Below, one piece after another: positions 10,938 to 23,162 of a DNA stretch of 64,000 nucleotides (within the stretch, counting starts at the first letter, position 1; every line of letters begins with the position of its first letter). The notes under the pieces are model-generated. The model searched no databases. It was not told the origin of the DNA and saw only the letters and a list, made by a program, of their open reading frames with translations. This DNA is from Riptortus pedestris. Lineage: Eukaryota; Arthropoda; Insecta; Hemiptera; Alydidae. The translations under genes and the position numbers were made by a program. The stretch is from contig CM032233.1 in NCBI GenBank assembly GCA_019009955.1, positions 95,644,001-95,708,000 on the forward strand. Direction: 5' to 3'.

Positions 10938-11912
10938 AATATGACAGGAGCAGAAGTGGCGGTTTGAAAATTTAAAAATGCAAAAATCTCGATTAATATT
11001 CAAGATACATGTATATTATATTCAAGATTGAATATTTGGGATGTAAATATTAATATATTTAACATAGAAAATGATGTATAAGAACATTTATAGAAAATTA
11101 TGGAGAATTTCGAAAAATCAAACTCAATCATCCCCCTCCCCTATAGACTCTATAAACTAAACTCGATATTTAGTCGGTTTATGTAAAAAGTTCGTTAACG
11201 GCTGAATTCGGACCAGGGGGAGAGGGGGTTTAGAGGGGGAGAAATTTGAAAATTCATAAATATCCCCGTTGCTATAAGTCGGATCGAAACAGTGTACAGA
11301 ACCAATCTTATTGCAAATTACATGTACTATAAATATTGCCATATACATTTATTCTCTATCTTGAATATTAAGCGAAATGTTTGCATTTTTCAGCCTTCAG
11401 CCTTCAGTAAACCCCACGTCTCATGTTACATAAACAATACTCCGTTATATAATATAAACCACATTATTCGAAACTTTAAATACCAAATATATTTTCAAGA
11501 GACCTTCATTATACGACATACATGCAAATATGTTCTGGTGACCACTGTCCCCTTCTTAAGTTCTTGGACTAATAAAATTTTGACTGTTTGAAATAAAAAG
11601 TATTCAGATTCATTATAAATTTACAGTACTAGATATAGTAAAATAGTTTTCAATAAAATTAATCTATTATACTCGGATATACTTCAGTAATTGTTCAGTC
11701 CCTTTCCGCTGAGACCTGTTTGTTTAAATTCCAGACACATCCTGTCAGGAAATTATTTTTATATTTACCGAATGATTTCTTATTAACGTTTGTATTTATT
11801 TACTTAATATTCACGGTGTTGGTGTGTTACTAGCATGTAGATTTATATATTGTTGAACTTTACGAGGGAAATCTGCTTAGTATACGCAGCCCCCTGCGTG
11901 ACGGACTTTTTT
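10938..11912. mobile_element. Two HINE-like copies joined head to head
   Basis: From 10938 to about 11148 the family body is in minus orientation (AAAAATGCAAAAATCTCGATT and onward) and is truncated at both ends. From about 11155 to 11912 the body is in plus orientation, starting at ACTCGATATTTAG and running through a G-rich tract, the central module and the long-subfamily 3' segment to the stem-loop ACGCAGCCCCCTGCGTGACGG. The two pieces meet near the point where intact elements have the sequence preceding the AT microsatellite. Confidence 0.75.
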
Positions 11913-11989
11913 CGTCATCTTCTGGGTAGGATCAATGGACATCTGAAGAAGTTTATGAAAATCCCGTCATGAACATAACCTTAAGGGAA
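11912..11989 (-). mobile_element. HINE-like 5' end fragment
   Basis: Conserved 5' block only: CGTCATCTTCTGGGTAGG through to a decayed hairpin, ACCTTAAGGGAAA. It abuts the 3' end of the preceding copy and the 3' end of the following copy, showing repeated insertion of the family into itself. Confidence 0.7.
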
Positions 11990-12345
11990 AACCGTCACTT
12001 AGGGAAACTAAGCACATTTCCCACTTGAAGGTACAACACACTATTGATCTCTACCTAAATATGACTCAGATGAAGTGGAGGTAATGAAGGCTGAAAACGA
12101 GAAAGTACGATTAATGTTAGAGTTAAGAAAAAATGTATGGAATAATTATTCTAAATCATCAATGGTTTAATAATATTAGTCACTATCATTTTTCGATCCT
12201 GCTTATAATCACGGGTATTTCGAATTTTGGAATTTCCTATCCCTCTAACCCCCCCCCCCCCCGGCCTGTTCGTCGTCCGATTTCAGGCAGTATTGAATTT
12301 GGTCTTTAGTAAAGAATGAAATACTTAAACCTCGAGCATGGCATA
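11988..12345 (-). mobile_element. HINE-like element, third subfamily, 3' half
   Basis: Degenerate 3' tip (AAAACCGTCACTTAGGG, AAACTAAGCACATTTCCC) followed by the subfamily segment that in other copies reads TAACACACTAGTGATCTC. The body continues through a C run of 14 near 12250 and fades at about 12345. Confidence 0.65.
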
Positions 12346-12534
12346 GATCAAATAAACATTTTCGAGCAAAGGAATAGAGCCTTAATTGATGACGGCAACA
12401 CTCAATGTAGTTAGATGTATCTAATCTAGTATATATCTGTTGAAATCATCATTTGGAATTTATGCTTTTAATAAGTCGTTTCATGATCTATTCGCTTATT
12501 GTTAAAGTGTGTTTAGTAAAAGTGGGTGTTCCTT

Positions 12535-12815
12535 GATGGATGAAAGTTAATAAGTGCAAAAATTTCGGTAAATATTCGTGATTAGGAAAAGTCTGTAAAA
12601 CAACATTTATAGAACATTAAATTTACAACAAGATTGGTTATATACATTTTTTCGATCCTAATAATAGTAACCAAGATATTTTTAATTTTCGATTTTCTCC
12701 TAAACGGCCCTCTCCCCTCCCCCAATCCGATTTCGGCTCTTTAACGAACTTGATCATAGTTTTATATGAAACGCTTATTTATCGAGTTTGGTAATGATAA
12801 AGCATGCGTTTGAGC
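12535..12815 (-). mobile_element. HINE-like internal fragment
   Basis: Recognisable by AAATTTCGGTAAATATTCGT, the pyrimidine tract CCTCTCCCCTCCCCC and the GAACTTGATCAT...ATCGAGTTTGGTAATG segment. Neither terminus is present. Confidence 0.65.
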
Positions 12816-14557
12816 TCCATCTATTGTATATGCAGATGAACATTTAAGACAGGCGACCAACAGGTCTCTTCTTTTTCTGTCCACTGCCAGAGAGTTGGGG
12901 TTTAACTGCACGCTGAATAAAAAGAAAGAAAATTACTATCCTAATTAAACTTATACTTAAGAGTTTTATTTACTCTCCAGGGCCAGTAAATAAAAGTCTT
13001 CTTCAACTTTTCAACGGTTTAGTTTACTATATTTTGCCCTACATGTTTCGTGGCCAATAATGCCACCCATAATTTGGATTTTGAAAACGTAACTATACTA
13101 GAAAAAGAAATAGATACAAGGAAGAGGAAAATAAGAGACAATGTTTTAAAAAATAGGGGAAAAAAAGTAGATCAATATGTAAACATAAATAAAACATGGA
13201 ATTATATACATTAGAAAATCTAAAGTTATGATGGTTTAATTATAAATGTCTCCTTTACTATTTGGACTACACTTTATCGATATTTTTATTTTTGATGTAT
13301 CGATCTAAATCAGCCATATTTTGTAGCCCTTCTCTGACTGGCACAGCTAGTGGAAGGTCCTATATAACTATGTATCCATTAGTAGGTAGGTAGAATGTTT
13401 GTTTAGGCAATCGACATACTCAGTGGTTATTATGCCCTTAAGGAAATGTAATATTTAGTCTTGTGGTTACTTTGTATATATGTGATTGTTTTAATATATA
13501 TTAAAAAGTAATTAAATCTGGCCACTGCCACAACATCCTGCCTCCAAGAAAGTAACATTTTATTATTTTAGCTCTTTCTCTACTGGCTATTTTGTGAGTG
13601 GCCTGAATAAAATGCAATATATGCAGGGGAAATACGAATGTCTAAACATTATGTATCTTACGGATGTTAAAGACAGGAGACAACCCGATGCTCCTTCACC
13701 AATCAATATGTCGGCAGAAGAGGTTTGCCTAAGGGCTAGTTCCCCTGGGCAATAAGGGTTGTAGGAATACATGTTAAAGGTGTATAATGAGTGAAGGGGA
13801 GGGGGAGAAGAGTTCCATTCCTTGAGAAATAGCTGTAAGAAAGGGCTTGGAGAACTCCAACAAATTTCCCTTTAATTCCCTTTGTCTTCGGATGGGGAGG
13901 GGGCCCTTCCCCCAACCCCGTCCCACCCTCTTTCCAGCCATACCCTTTCCTCCCTATATATGACATCCGTTATCTTTGTTTCAACCCTTTTTATGTGTCG
14001 GAATAATCAAAAACCTGCGGTGATATTTTTTTCCCTGGATATCGGATGGTTGAGGGGTGGTCCCTAGATATTTTACCGGCGGGAACTCCCCCTTCCTTCA
14101 CGGCTATTATTTATGTTTTTACCGACGTCGGTAGGGCATTGTCTTCCCGCCCCCTATAGCCCCCTCCTATAACCTGCTGAATTTATCTCGACTCATTAAT
14201 AATTTTTAAGCTGAATATCTCCTCGTCCTCCGTGGTCCAGAGGGTAGAATTAGATTGGCAAAGCTCCTCGCTTTTTCTCTCTCCCTTTCTCCGTCTTCTT
14301 TACCTGCCTCCCAAGGGACAGGGGTAATGACGGCCCCAAACCACATAGAACCCTACCATTCACCAACTTTATCCAACTGCCTTTTCAATCTTTAAAAATA
14401 ATACTCCTGTAGGATTTTTCTCATTTCGCGAACAATGAAACTCTGTGTACATTTATAAATTAAATACAAATACAGGAATTTTAGGCATTTTATAACTTAA
14501 TTATGTATAACCAATCATTGGAATATGGTGGACAATCAAAACTAGTAATTGTATGTA
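12816..14557. other. Unassigned DNA with GC-richer island at 13780-14350
   Basis: No dispersed repeat is recognisable. The first kilobase is AT-rich. From about 13780 to 14350 the sequence is much richer in C and G, with purine and pyrimidine blocks (GGGGAGGGGG, CCCTTTCTCCG), and looks unlike the surrounding repeats. Open frames of 61-76 codons on both strands there reflect composition. No exon-like feature or protein family is visible. Confidence 0.4.
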
Positions 14558-14588
14558 ACACACACGCACGCACACACACGCGCGCGCG

Positions 14589-14635
<47 letters not shown>

Positions 14636-14660
14636 GCGCATACATATATATATATATATA
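14558..14660. repeat. (CA)n/(CG)n/(TA)n compound microsatellite
   Basis: A CA tract of about 22 units lies between short CG-alternating runs (CGCGCGCG at 14580-14587 and CGCGCG at 14633) and passes into a TA run. It occupies the microsatellite position of the HINE-like fragment that follows. Confidence 0.95.
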
Positions 14661-14789
14661 TAAAATTTTGAAGGGGCCTCATTTTCGTCATCTCCTAGGT
14701 AGGATCGATGGACATTTGATGAAATTATTCGAAAATCGTTTCATGAGTACAACCTCAGTAGCTGACTTCCATAGGGGTATCTGCTAAAA
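14641..14789 (-). mobile_element. HINE-like 5' end fragment
   Basis: AT tract, then CCTCATTTTCGTCATCTCC and GTAGGATCGATGGACATTTG, ending in a partly decayed hairpin and CTGCTAAAAG. Only the terminal 130 bases of the family remain. Confidence 0.8.
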
Positions 14790-15616
14790 GTAATTTCAAT
14801 CCATTCCAATCTACTTAAGTTCGTCCAATGGTTTTTAAACTTATTTCAATAATATAAAAATGTATTACCCCCCAAATTTAAATTTATAATCCCTTCAGCG
14901 ACTTCACTTGTCCACAAACGCTTCGTACGACTGTCATAAATGTAATAGTTTTTAGCCTCAGCTTTTATCGGCTCAAAAAAAAAATTAGTTTACGAAAATA
15001 CAAAATGTATTAAGCAGAAAGCCTGCCTACTAGGCTTTAATACGCCCTTGGAGGGCCTAAGTTTCGTAATTTAGTTTTTAATGCCATATCTTTTTGAAAT
15101 CTTAAATAGCCAAAAATATAAGTCAGTAAATGTCTAGTTCCTTTCTATGACGACTAGTTATGGAGTTAAATTATAAAAAAAAAAATTAAAAACTATTTCG
15201 TTTATACACTGGAATGATTCCCTAAAACATTCAAACTCAAGCGATGCTATTCGACACTATTTTAGTACCAAGCCCTATTTTAAATACTTATAATATGCAA
15301 AAATTGATGTCAGAAGAAAAAACTTAAAAACAAGCTAGAAATAAAAATTTCAAAATATCTCCATTATTTTGAGTTTGATAGAAAAAATTATATAACTAAT
15401 CTTGTTACAATTTAATTTACTATACATTTGTTTCTATGTATTTGTTTTCATACAACTAACTGTTAATGAGATACAAGCGTTTTTATTATTTTTAGAGTGG
15501 TTTCTTAGGAATAAGTAGCTATTAAAGGTGTTCCATGACAAGTTTAAACAAACATTCCTTACAATCTTCCCCGAATCCTAAGAGCGTTGTACTATCTAAA
15601 AAAGTAAATATAAGTC
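14790..15616. other. Unassigned AT-rich DNA
   Basis: No gene recognised. The part near 15340-15500 has a faint resemblance to the HINE-like module (AAAATATCTCCATTATT, TCTTGTTACAATTTAATTT) and may be an old copy. Confidence 0.4.
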
Positions 15617-16320
15617 GCTGTCTTAAGTTGAATCGAAAAACTGTATAGAGCCAATTTTAATTAAATTAATGTCCTATAAGTGTTGTTCTATACATATGAT
15701 CTGTATCATCAATATTAACCGAGATATTTGGTTTTTAAATGTTTCGGCTGAGTAAACCCCCGCTCCTACTCATGTCATATTAACAATAAGCTGTTATATC
15801 ATGAACCACTTCATTCCAGGTTAAATACCCAATGTTGTTTTCATTTAAATTTTACTTTCTGAGATACATGCAAATATATTATGTGATGGCGTTATCAATT
15901 ATGATTTTTCGTTGGTTACTCGTTAAAATGTTTATTTGATCTATACCATACTCGATGGATATTTAACTGTTTCAGTCAACACTACAAGATTTGCTGAAAT
16001 CGGACCTGTGGGGTTAGATGGGGGAATTTGAAAATTCAAAATATTTCCGTTATTAAGAATCGGGTCGTAAAATATTATCGAACCAATCTTGTTAAACTAG
16101 TGATCCTTTAAAATGGTTGCTCCGTGTGTCTTTCGCACCTCAAATATTAAGAGAGTTATTTGTACATATTGTATTCAGCTTTCAGTAGCCCCCTCCCCTC
16201 AACCTGTCCTCTATGTTTACATAGAAACAGAGAATATGTGGTAAGAAGAGCTCATCACTATGTTATAACAGCATAAGGGAAATCTGCTTAGTTTACGCAG
16301 CCTCTGCTTGGCGGACTTTA
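15617..16320 (+). mobile_element. HINE-like element with two internal modules, 5'-truncated
   Basis: Two diverged versions of the same module follow one another. The first (about 15620-15880) contains ATTAACCGAGATATTTGG and CCGCTCCTACTCATGTC. The second (about 16000-16200) starts at CTGAAATCGGACCTG and contains AATATTTCCGTTATT and CAATCTTGTTAA. They are separated by a linker with GATCTATACCATACTCGATG. The 3' end is GGGAAATCTGCTTAGTTTAC, a stem-loop with one mismatch and GGCGGACTTTA. Confidence 0.75.
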
Positions 16321-16682
16321 TTATTCTGCTACTAATCTTCACAGACACCACAATCTCAATACAGTCATATTTTATTCTGCCAAGGTGTATAATACAAATA
16401 AATGTATAATACAATATTATAAAAGAAATATATATACTGTTGCCTAAATTCTATGCAGCTTAAAAATAGCATTAATTACTCAGCTCTGCGTGACCAACTT
16501 TTTATGTAGGCTTGGTGAAACCTAACAACAGACGATGAAGAGTCCGTCCGCCTGAGGGATCGATATGTGTAAGGTCATGGCCAGAAAATTGCCCTCAACA
16601 ACAGGTGGATGCATTTTAAGCATGTTCCTTCTTCTCACAAAGTGGGATTCTGCTATGGGGTGTTGAATGTGTATGCACACCC
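16321..16682. other. Unassigned DNA
   Basis: No recognisable gene or repeat; a moderately GC-balanced stretch leads into the microsatellite. Confidence 0.4.
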
Positions 16683-17063
<381 letters not shown>

Positions 17064-17081
17064 TCCCGCTCTCCCTAATGA

Positions 17082-17996
17082 TTTTTAGAAGATTTACCAT
17101 AAGGGAAATCAGCTATTGAGGTTGTACTCATGATGAAACATTCACGATCATGTTTGTTAAAGATTGAAATCGAAGCTGTGGGTGAGGGTGGGGGGTTAGA
17201 AAGGGGGGATTTCGAAAATTCCAAATATATCCGTTGCTATCCGTCGGATCAAAAAATTGTATAGAATCAATCTTATTTCAAATGTAATGTTTTACAAATA
17301 TTGTTATATACATATTTTCTCTATATTGAATATTAACCGAGGTATTTCCATATTTTAGTTTTCGACCACTCGTAAACCCCCACTCCCACTAATGTCATAT
17401 TAACTATAAGCTGTTATATCATGAACCACTTCATTCCAAGGTTAATTACCAAATATGGTTGTCATTGAACTATTACTTTGTGAGACACACGTCATGTGAT
17501 GACGTCATCAATTAAGATGTTATGTTTTTTACTCGAAAATATTTATTTGATCTATACCATACTCGATATTTATCTGACTCAGTAAACACAAAAGATCGTA
17601 TTTGTTATTGGCTGAAGTCGGGCCTGGAATAAGGTTTAGAGGGATTTAAAAATTCAAAATATCTTCGTAATTATGAGTCGGATCATAAATTGTTATATAA
17701 CTAATCCTGTTAAACTATTGATTATCTGCAAATGTTGTTCTGAACATTTTATTGATATACTCAAGCGAGTTGTTCGTACATTCTGGTTTTCTACCTTCAG
17801 TAACCCCATTTCCCTCTACTCATATGTTTTTTACATATAAAAGGAGAATACGTGGTGAAATGAGATTCAAGTGTTATACAAGAACTTGCCGCCTGAATTC
17901 AATCACTCGATATTGATGGCGGTGTTACCAGTATGTAGATTTATCTATTGTAAGGAAATCTGCTTAGTTTACGCAGCCCCTGCGCGACAGACTTTT
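17082..17996 (+). mobile_element. HINE-like element with both ends and two modules
   Basis: The 5' tip TTTTTAGAAGATTTACC is followed by its hairpin partner AAGGGAAATCAGCT and a shortened 5' block with the microsatellite deleted. Module one (about 17160-17500) and module two (about 17610-17830) are diverged relatives, each opening with a G-rich tract and an AAATAT-CTTCGT or AAATATATCCGT string. The 3' end has GGAAATCTGCTTAGTTTACG, the stem-loop CGCAG-CCC-CTGCG and CGACAGACTTTT. The two-module arrangement matches 15617-16320, so this is a subfamily. Confidence 0.8.
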
Positions 17997-19521
17997 TTTT
18001 ATGAGGTGTTGACCGTACTCTACAAAATTTGAAAACTCACTTACAGGACGAAATTGTCAACATTATGCATGATATACTGGCAGGCGTCATGACAACTGCC
18101 AGAAATTGGTTTACTCTCTTTATGGAGAATAGTGGACGTCACCTACTTGATTTGATCTTCAAAACTAACTAAAACCAAACAATATCCATGTGCCTATATT
18201 ACAAAACAATAAATAAAAGTCTTCTGATTCATACAATGGGTTTCACTAAGTTTTAAAAAAAGGAAGTTACTCTGCCGCCCCCTTTATTTACAGAATTATG
18301 TCTACCTTAAATTTCAAATCCTGCTTACATACTCTTTTTACATATTTAATAATGCTTCTTATTACTGGAAAAATGGAAAATAGGTGGTAGCTTGTCTAGT
18401 ACGTGGAAAAATTGCTTATTTTATGGAGTCTCTGTGAGACGGATTTGAATATCCTTTTTCTCTGTAATAGGGAAGTTTTTGTATCCACCTGATTCTGAAC
18501 CAAAATGATGGAGTGCATTTATAAAATTTTTGCATTGGTAAGTAAATGTAATCTTTATTATTTATTCAGAATCTCTTTTTCAATTTTTTTTTTATATCAA
18601 AAATCATACATTGCCGTATTTCCTGGCATTGAAAATGCATGGCATTTTAATTGGAAGGTTGAATTTAAGCCCGGAATGAGGAGAGAATCCCTCTTCTATT
18701 TTTCCCAACTTTATGAAAGTTTTGATTTTTCGAGTGTTAACAACACAGTATTCAGGCTTAAGAGCAACCTCAATAAAATTCTCAAAGTGATAATGGGAGC
18801 GAGCAGTTCCCAAGCCACAAGTCTCAAAAGCCAACTGAATATTTAATATTGCGGTGAAGGTGAGTGCGGTCTCTTTCTGTCAGACCAATAAAGATTTTTC
18901 GTAATACCGAGACGGCACGAGCACATATTAAAGTTAAATTATTAATAACGCAGGGGGTAAGGGGGTGGGGGTAAACAAAGAGCCCTGCTCTGGACATTCC
19001 TTTGGGATCTGCGGGGTTTAATATGTAAAAGGAAGGGTGGCTCCGTATTAAAATTAGCCAATCCCCACACGTAAGAGCCCAGGGAAAGGGTTAAAAATTT
19101 AATAAGGCCCTCAGCTGAGTGCGTGTAGGTTGCCCTGGAATATTTAGGGAGCTGGCCCATTAAGCAAAGTGTCATTCCTTGCCAGTATTGACTTTTACCG
19201 GCTCATAGCACCCCCCCCCCCACCATCTCCTCCTTTAGCATCAGGAGTATCCTCTTGGATATATCAATTTTTAATTCGAAACTCCAACCCTTTTCGAATT
19301 CAAGAAATCATCTTCCTTCTCAAAGAAGACCAAATTAAGAACTGAATCTGGTCTTTCCTATCTCATATCATCTTTATACCTAACATAAACGCCGTGTCTT
19401 CTAATAAAAGCAACCTCCTTATTTGGAATTTACACACTGTATGACATTTGTAGTGACTAAGTTACTTAGACAATCGTCATATTAATGTAGAAAGTGGGGG
19501 TTTGCTGATTGCTGAAAACGT
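17997..19521. other. Unassigned DNA with island at 18930-19200
   Basis: A 113-codon frame at 18505-18846 has no recognisable motif. The segment 18930-19200 is rich in purine blocks and GC (GGGATCTGCGGGGTTTAA, AGGGTGGCTCCG, GAGCTGGCCC) and lacks repeat homology; it resembles the other unique islands in the window. Confidence 0.4.
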
Positions 19522-21189
19522 AAAAAGTCCGTCACGCAGGAGGTGCGTAAACTAAGCAGATTTCTCACGTGCTGGTATGACACACTAGTGATATCTCCCC
19601 AGATATTCTGACTGAAAACCAGAAAGTACCAATTACTCGCATATTACTAATAAGTTTCGAAAAAAATATATAGAACAGCAATTGTAGAGCATCAATATTT
19701 TAACAAGATTGATTCTATAACATTTTTCGATTTGACAGAGATATTTTGAATTTTCGAAACCGCCCCCTCTGTGCAATTTTTACCACTAAAATATATGCTC
19801 TATAGCGTTGACTGAAGCAGTTAAATGAAGAGTATAATATTGATCAAATAAGCATTTTCGAGAAAAAAAGGTAAAATCTTAATTTATGACGTCATCCCAC
19901 AACGAATTCGAATGTATCTCCCATAATATAGGTCTAACGAAAACAATATTTGCTATTTAAGTTTAGAATATAGAGAGCCATGTTATAACTGGTTATTGTT
20001 ACTCCGAGATGAGTAGGAGTAGGGGTTTGCTGAGGGCTGAAAACTAAAAATTCCAAACATCTCGGTTAATATTCATATTAGAAAAAATATGTATATAACA
20101 ACATTTATAGGCAATTGCATTTACAATAAGATTTTTTCTATACAATTTTTCGGAGATATTTCGAAATCTCCCCCTCCCTCTGGTCCGATTTCAGCCATTA
20201 ACGAACTTGATCTTTCTTTTTACATGAAACTATTAACCATCAAGTTTGGTAGTTATGAAACAAAAATTGTAAATTGAAAGTTCTATAAATGCTGTTCTTT
20301 ACATATTTTCTCTATCATGGATATTAACCGAGATATTTGGATTTCATAGTTTTCGGCTTCCAGTAAACCCCTACTCCTACTCATGTCGTATTTATAATAA
20401 GCTGTTATATCATGAACGTCATTATAAAGTTAAATATTATATATTTTTTTAACTGTTTGAGATATATGTAAATATGTTCTGTTGACCCCCCCGGTATCGG
20501 GACCATATAAAATCACATTAATGAGAATATCTTAAAATTACTACAACGAAAGTGTAAGCATCAATTCATATATAAGCATAGACCAATATGAGTTCAGAAG
20601 AAGCGATTACAACTTTATCTTTGCATTTACGCCATAAAACGAATATTACAAACCTGCGTATAAATCGGGAGTTGTATAATTTCTCCTCAATTCAAATCCT
20701 CCCAATATTAAAATGGTAGAGTACTATGCACACATCGATAACAATACCGTAGACGTAATCGTTAGGAGAAGGGAATGGCTTAAATAGACTAAACTAAAGG
20801 TCAAGTTCGTTATTGGTTGAAACCGGACTAGTGGGAGTGGGTTAAGACTGGAGGAATTTCTAAAATTCGAAATATCTCCGTTATTATGCTTCGGATAGAT
20901 AAATTTTATAGAATCAATCTTTTTGCAAATTTAATTTTCTATTAATGTTGGCATGTAGGTTTTTTTTATTATTGTCTTGATTATTAACCTATATATTTGC
21001 ATTTTTTAGTTTTCGGCCTTCAGTAAACCCTCACTCCTACTCATGTCATATTAACTGTTATTTATGAAGCACACTATTTAAAGCCTAAATAACAATTTTT
21101 TTTTCGTTGAACGTTTTGGGATAAATACAAATACATGTGGTACGTAGGATATCTGCTTAGTTAACGCAACCCCTGAGTGACGGACTTTT
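19522..21189. mobile_element. Composite HINE-like element with 3' ends on both sides
   Basis: The left side (19522-20279, minus) starts with AAAAAGTCCGTCACGCAGG and carries two modules, ending just before the microsatellite segment at ACAAAAATTGTAA. The right side is in plus orientation: a module at 20280-20495, a non-family insert at 20509-20797, another module from 20800, and the 3' stem-loop end ATCTGCTTAGTTAACGCAAC plus GACGGACTTTTA at 21189. The outer boundaries are therefore both 3' termini, and no 5' terminus is present between them. Confidence 0.75.
20509..20797 (-). pseudogene. Non-HINE fragment shared with 25769-26384
   Basis: These 289 bases are the reverse complement of 25769-26384 after removal of the 325-bp element inside the latter. 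Both copies join HINE-like DNA at the same point, next to an AAGTCAAG/CTTGACTT string. In the 26257-26466 copy the minus-strand frame reads INENILKLLQRKCN ... QYEFRRSDYNFIF, faintly like the finger region of a LINE reverse transcriptase (QFGFR position). That protein assignment is weak; the sharing of sequence and junction is clear. Confidence 0.55.
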
Positions 21190-21574
21190 AGCAAGTTTCT
21201 CGAAGTAATAATTTCTTGTAGTCAGCTATTGCATCAGAAGTGAATTGGCTCGGATCTTGTGAGACATTATTGTTGTGGAAGGAGGATTGGGAATAGAGTT
21301 GCGATGTGTGGAGTATGGACATACGGAGATGATAGAGGGCGAGGTAAGGATAGGAGTGACAAGGTGTCAGGGGCAGGGGCTACGTCTGTCAGAGAGCCAT
21401 CTCGAAGAGTTGCCCTTCCTGTCTCCAGCTCAAGATCTCTCTAATGCCATCTGCAACATCCCCATCTCCCTAGGCAGACAGCAACCCCCACCCCCACCCC
21501 CACACTCGCAACCCCTTCTATTCCCACCATAATCTAACGTCGATCACCTATTCCCGGCAAAAGGCGACCTGTGA
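21190..21574. other. GC-richer unassigned segment
   Basis: Overlapping open frames (21259-21444, 21275-21532) lie in a GC-rich stretch with a CCCCCACCCCCACCCCC tract near 21485-21500. No protein family recognised, and two frames are open at once, which argues for composition rather than coding. Confidence 0.35.
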
Positions 21575-21749
21575 TTTAAGCAGATTTTCCCTGAGGGACA
21601 CCATTACCGACAAATGTATTCGAATGTCCATCCATCCCACCCATAAGGTGAAGCAAAAGTACGTATTTGCAACTATCTCCAAACTTAAATGTACAATGAG
21701 AACTATATTTGGTATTTAGAATTCAAGTAAAGTGCATCATAATATAACA
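21575..21749 (+). mobile_element. HINE-like 5' end and short body fragment
   Basis: TTTAAGCAGATTTTCCCTGA and a degraded 5' block (ATGTCCATCCATCCCACCC) to about 21655. A short piece of the body follows (GAGAACTATATTTGGTATTT) in the opposite orientation. Confidence 0.6.
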
Positions 21750-22372
21750 GTAAGCAGTTTTCCCACGTGCACCAAGTATTTGCATTTATTTAAAAACTTA
21801 AAAGTTCAATGAGAACCATATTTGGTATTTAAGCTTCAAATAAAGTGTTTCATAACATAATAGAATATTGTTAATATGAGATGAGTAGGAGTGGGGGGGG
21901 GGGGTTTACTGATGACCGAAAACTAAAAAATGCAAATATCTCAGTTAATAATCAAGATAGTGAAGAAATGTACATAACAAAATTTATAGAACATTACGTT
22001 TGCGATAAGATTGGTTTTATACAATTTTTCAATCCGATTCATATTAACGGAGATATTAAGAATTTTAGAAATTTTCCCCCTCTAAACCCCCCTCTCCCTA
22101 GTCCGATTTCAGCCGTTAACGAACATGATCTCTCTTTTTACATAAAACGATTATGTATCAAATTTGGTAACGATAAGACAATAATTGTGACCACTGGAGC
22201 GGTAACAGACACACATACAAACACACATATATATACATACATCAAGTTTTGAACGGACCTCATTTTCGTCACCTCATGGGTAGGATCGATGGACATTTGA
22301 AGAAGAATTTCAAAACTCGCGTCAGGAGTACGACCTCAATAACTGATTTCCATTAAGGGAAATCTGCTAAAA
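21750..22372 (-). mobile_element. HINE-like element, nearly complete short form
   Basis: Begins at the 3' subterminal motif TAAGCAGTTTTCCCACGTG (stem-loop lost) and keeps the body, the G run near 21893-21902, the C-rich tract and the CCACTGGAGCGGTAACAGAC segment. It then has a CA/TA microsatellite and the full 5' block, ending in the hairpin and CTGCTAAAAG. Confidence 0.8.
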
Positions 22373-22463
22373 GCTTATTCTTAATATGACAAGAGTGCGA
22401 GTAAGGGTTTACTAAAGGCCGAAAGCTAAAAAATGCAAGTATCCCGGTTAATACTCAAGATAA

Positions 22464-23162
22464 TGAAAAAAAGTTAGTCACGCAGGGGCTGCGTAAACTA
22501 AGCAGATTTCCCACGCGAAGGTTTACAATAGATAAATATACATACAGGTAACACTACCGTGAATGTTAAGTGAATAAATACAAACGGTAATGAGAAATCA
22601 TTCAGTCAATTTACAATACAAGTTAATAATTTCTACAACGGAAAGCAGCTGAATTGTAAACAAACAGGCCAACCAACCTTGGAGCGTTGAATAGATAGAC
22701 AGACCCGAAAGACAAACTATTAATGAAACATATCTGAATATATATTAATTTTATTGGACGCAATTTACTAAAGCCCGTGCTGTAATTCGTAATGAATCAG
22801 AATGAGTTTTATCTCAATCACTCAAATTTTAGTAATCCAAGTACAAAAGAAGTGGAGGGGGGCCCCCGAACGCATTCAGGGGGGGGGGGGCAACAGAACG
22901 TATTTGCATATAACGTACTCATAACGCGATTTTCGAAAAATTTCTTCAAATGTACATCGATCCTACCTACTCAGGAGATGATGAAAATGAGATCCGCTTT
23001 ATATATATAATTTTGGTAAAGATCAAACAATAATTGCAACCGCAAGAGCGTTAACAGATAAATTATATATATACCCGTATATATATCGATGGAAATTCAT
23101 CGAAAGTTGCGTTATGAGTACGACCTCAATAGCTGATTTCCTTTAAGGGGAATCTGCTAAAA
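22464..23162. mobile_element. HINE-like 3' half joined to an inverted pair of 5' ends
   Basis: From 22464 to about 22905 the long-subfamily 3' half is in minus orientation (AGTTAGTCACGCAGGGG, stem-loop, GTGAATGTTAAGTGAATAAA). From 22906 to 22998 the 5' block is in plus orientation (CGTACTCATAACGCGATTTT). After a short AT region and the ATTGCAACCGCAAGAGCG segment, the same 5' block recurs in minus orientation to CTGCTAAAATG at 23162. The two 5' blocks can pair with each other. Confidence 0.7.
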
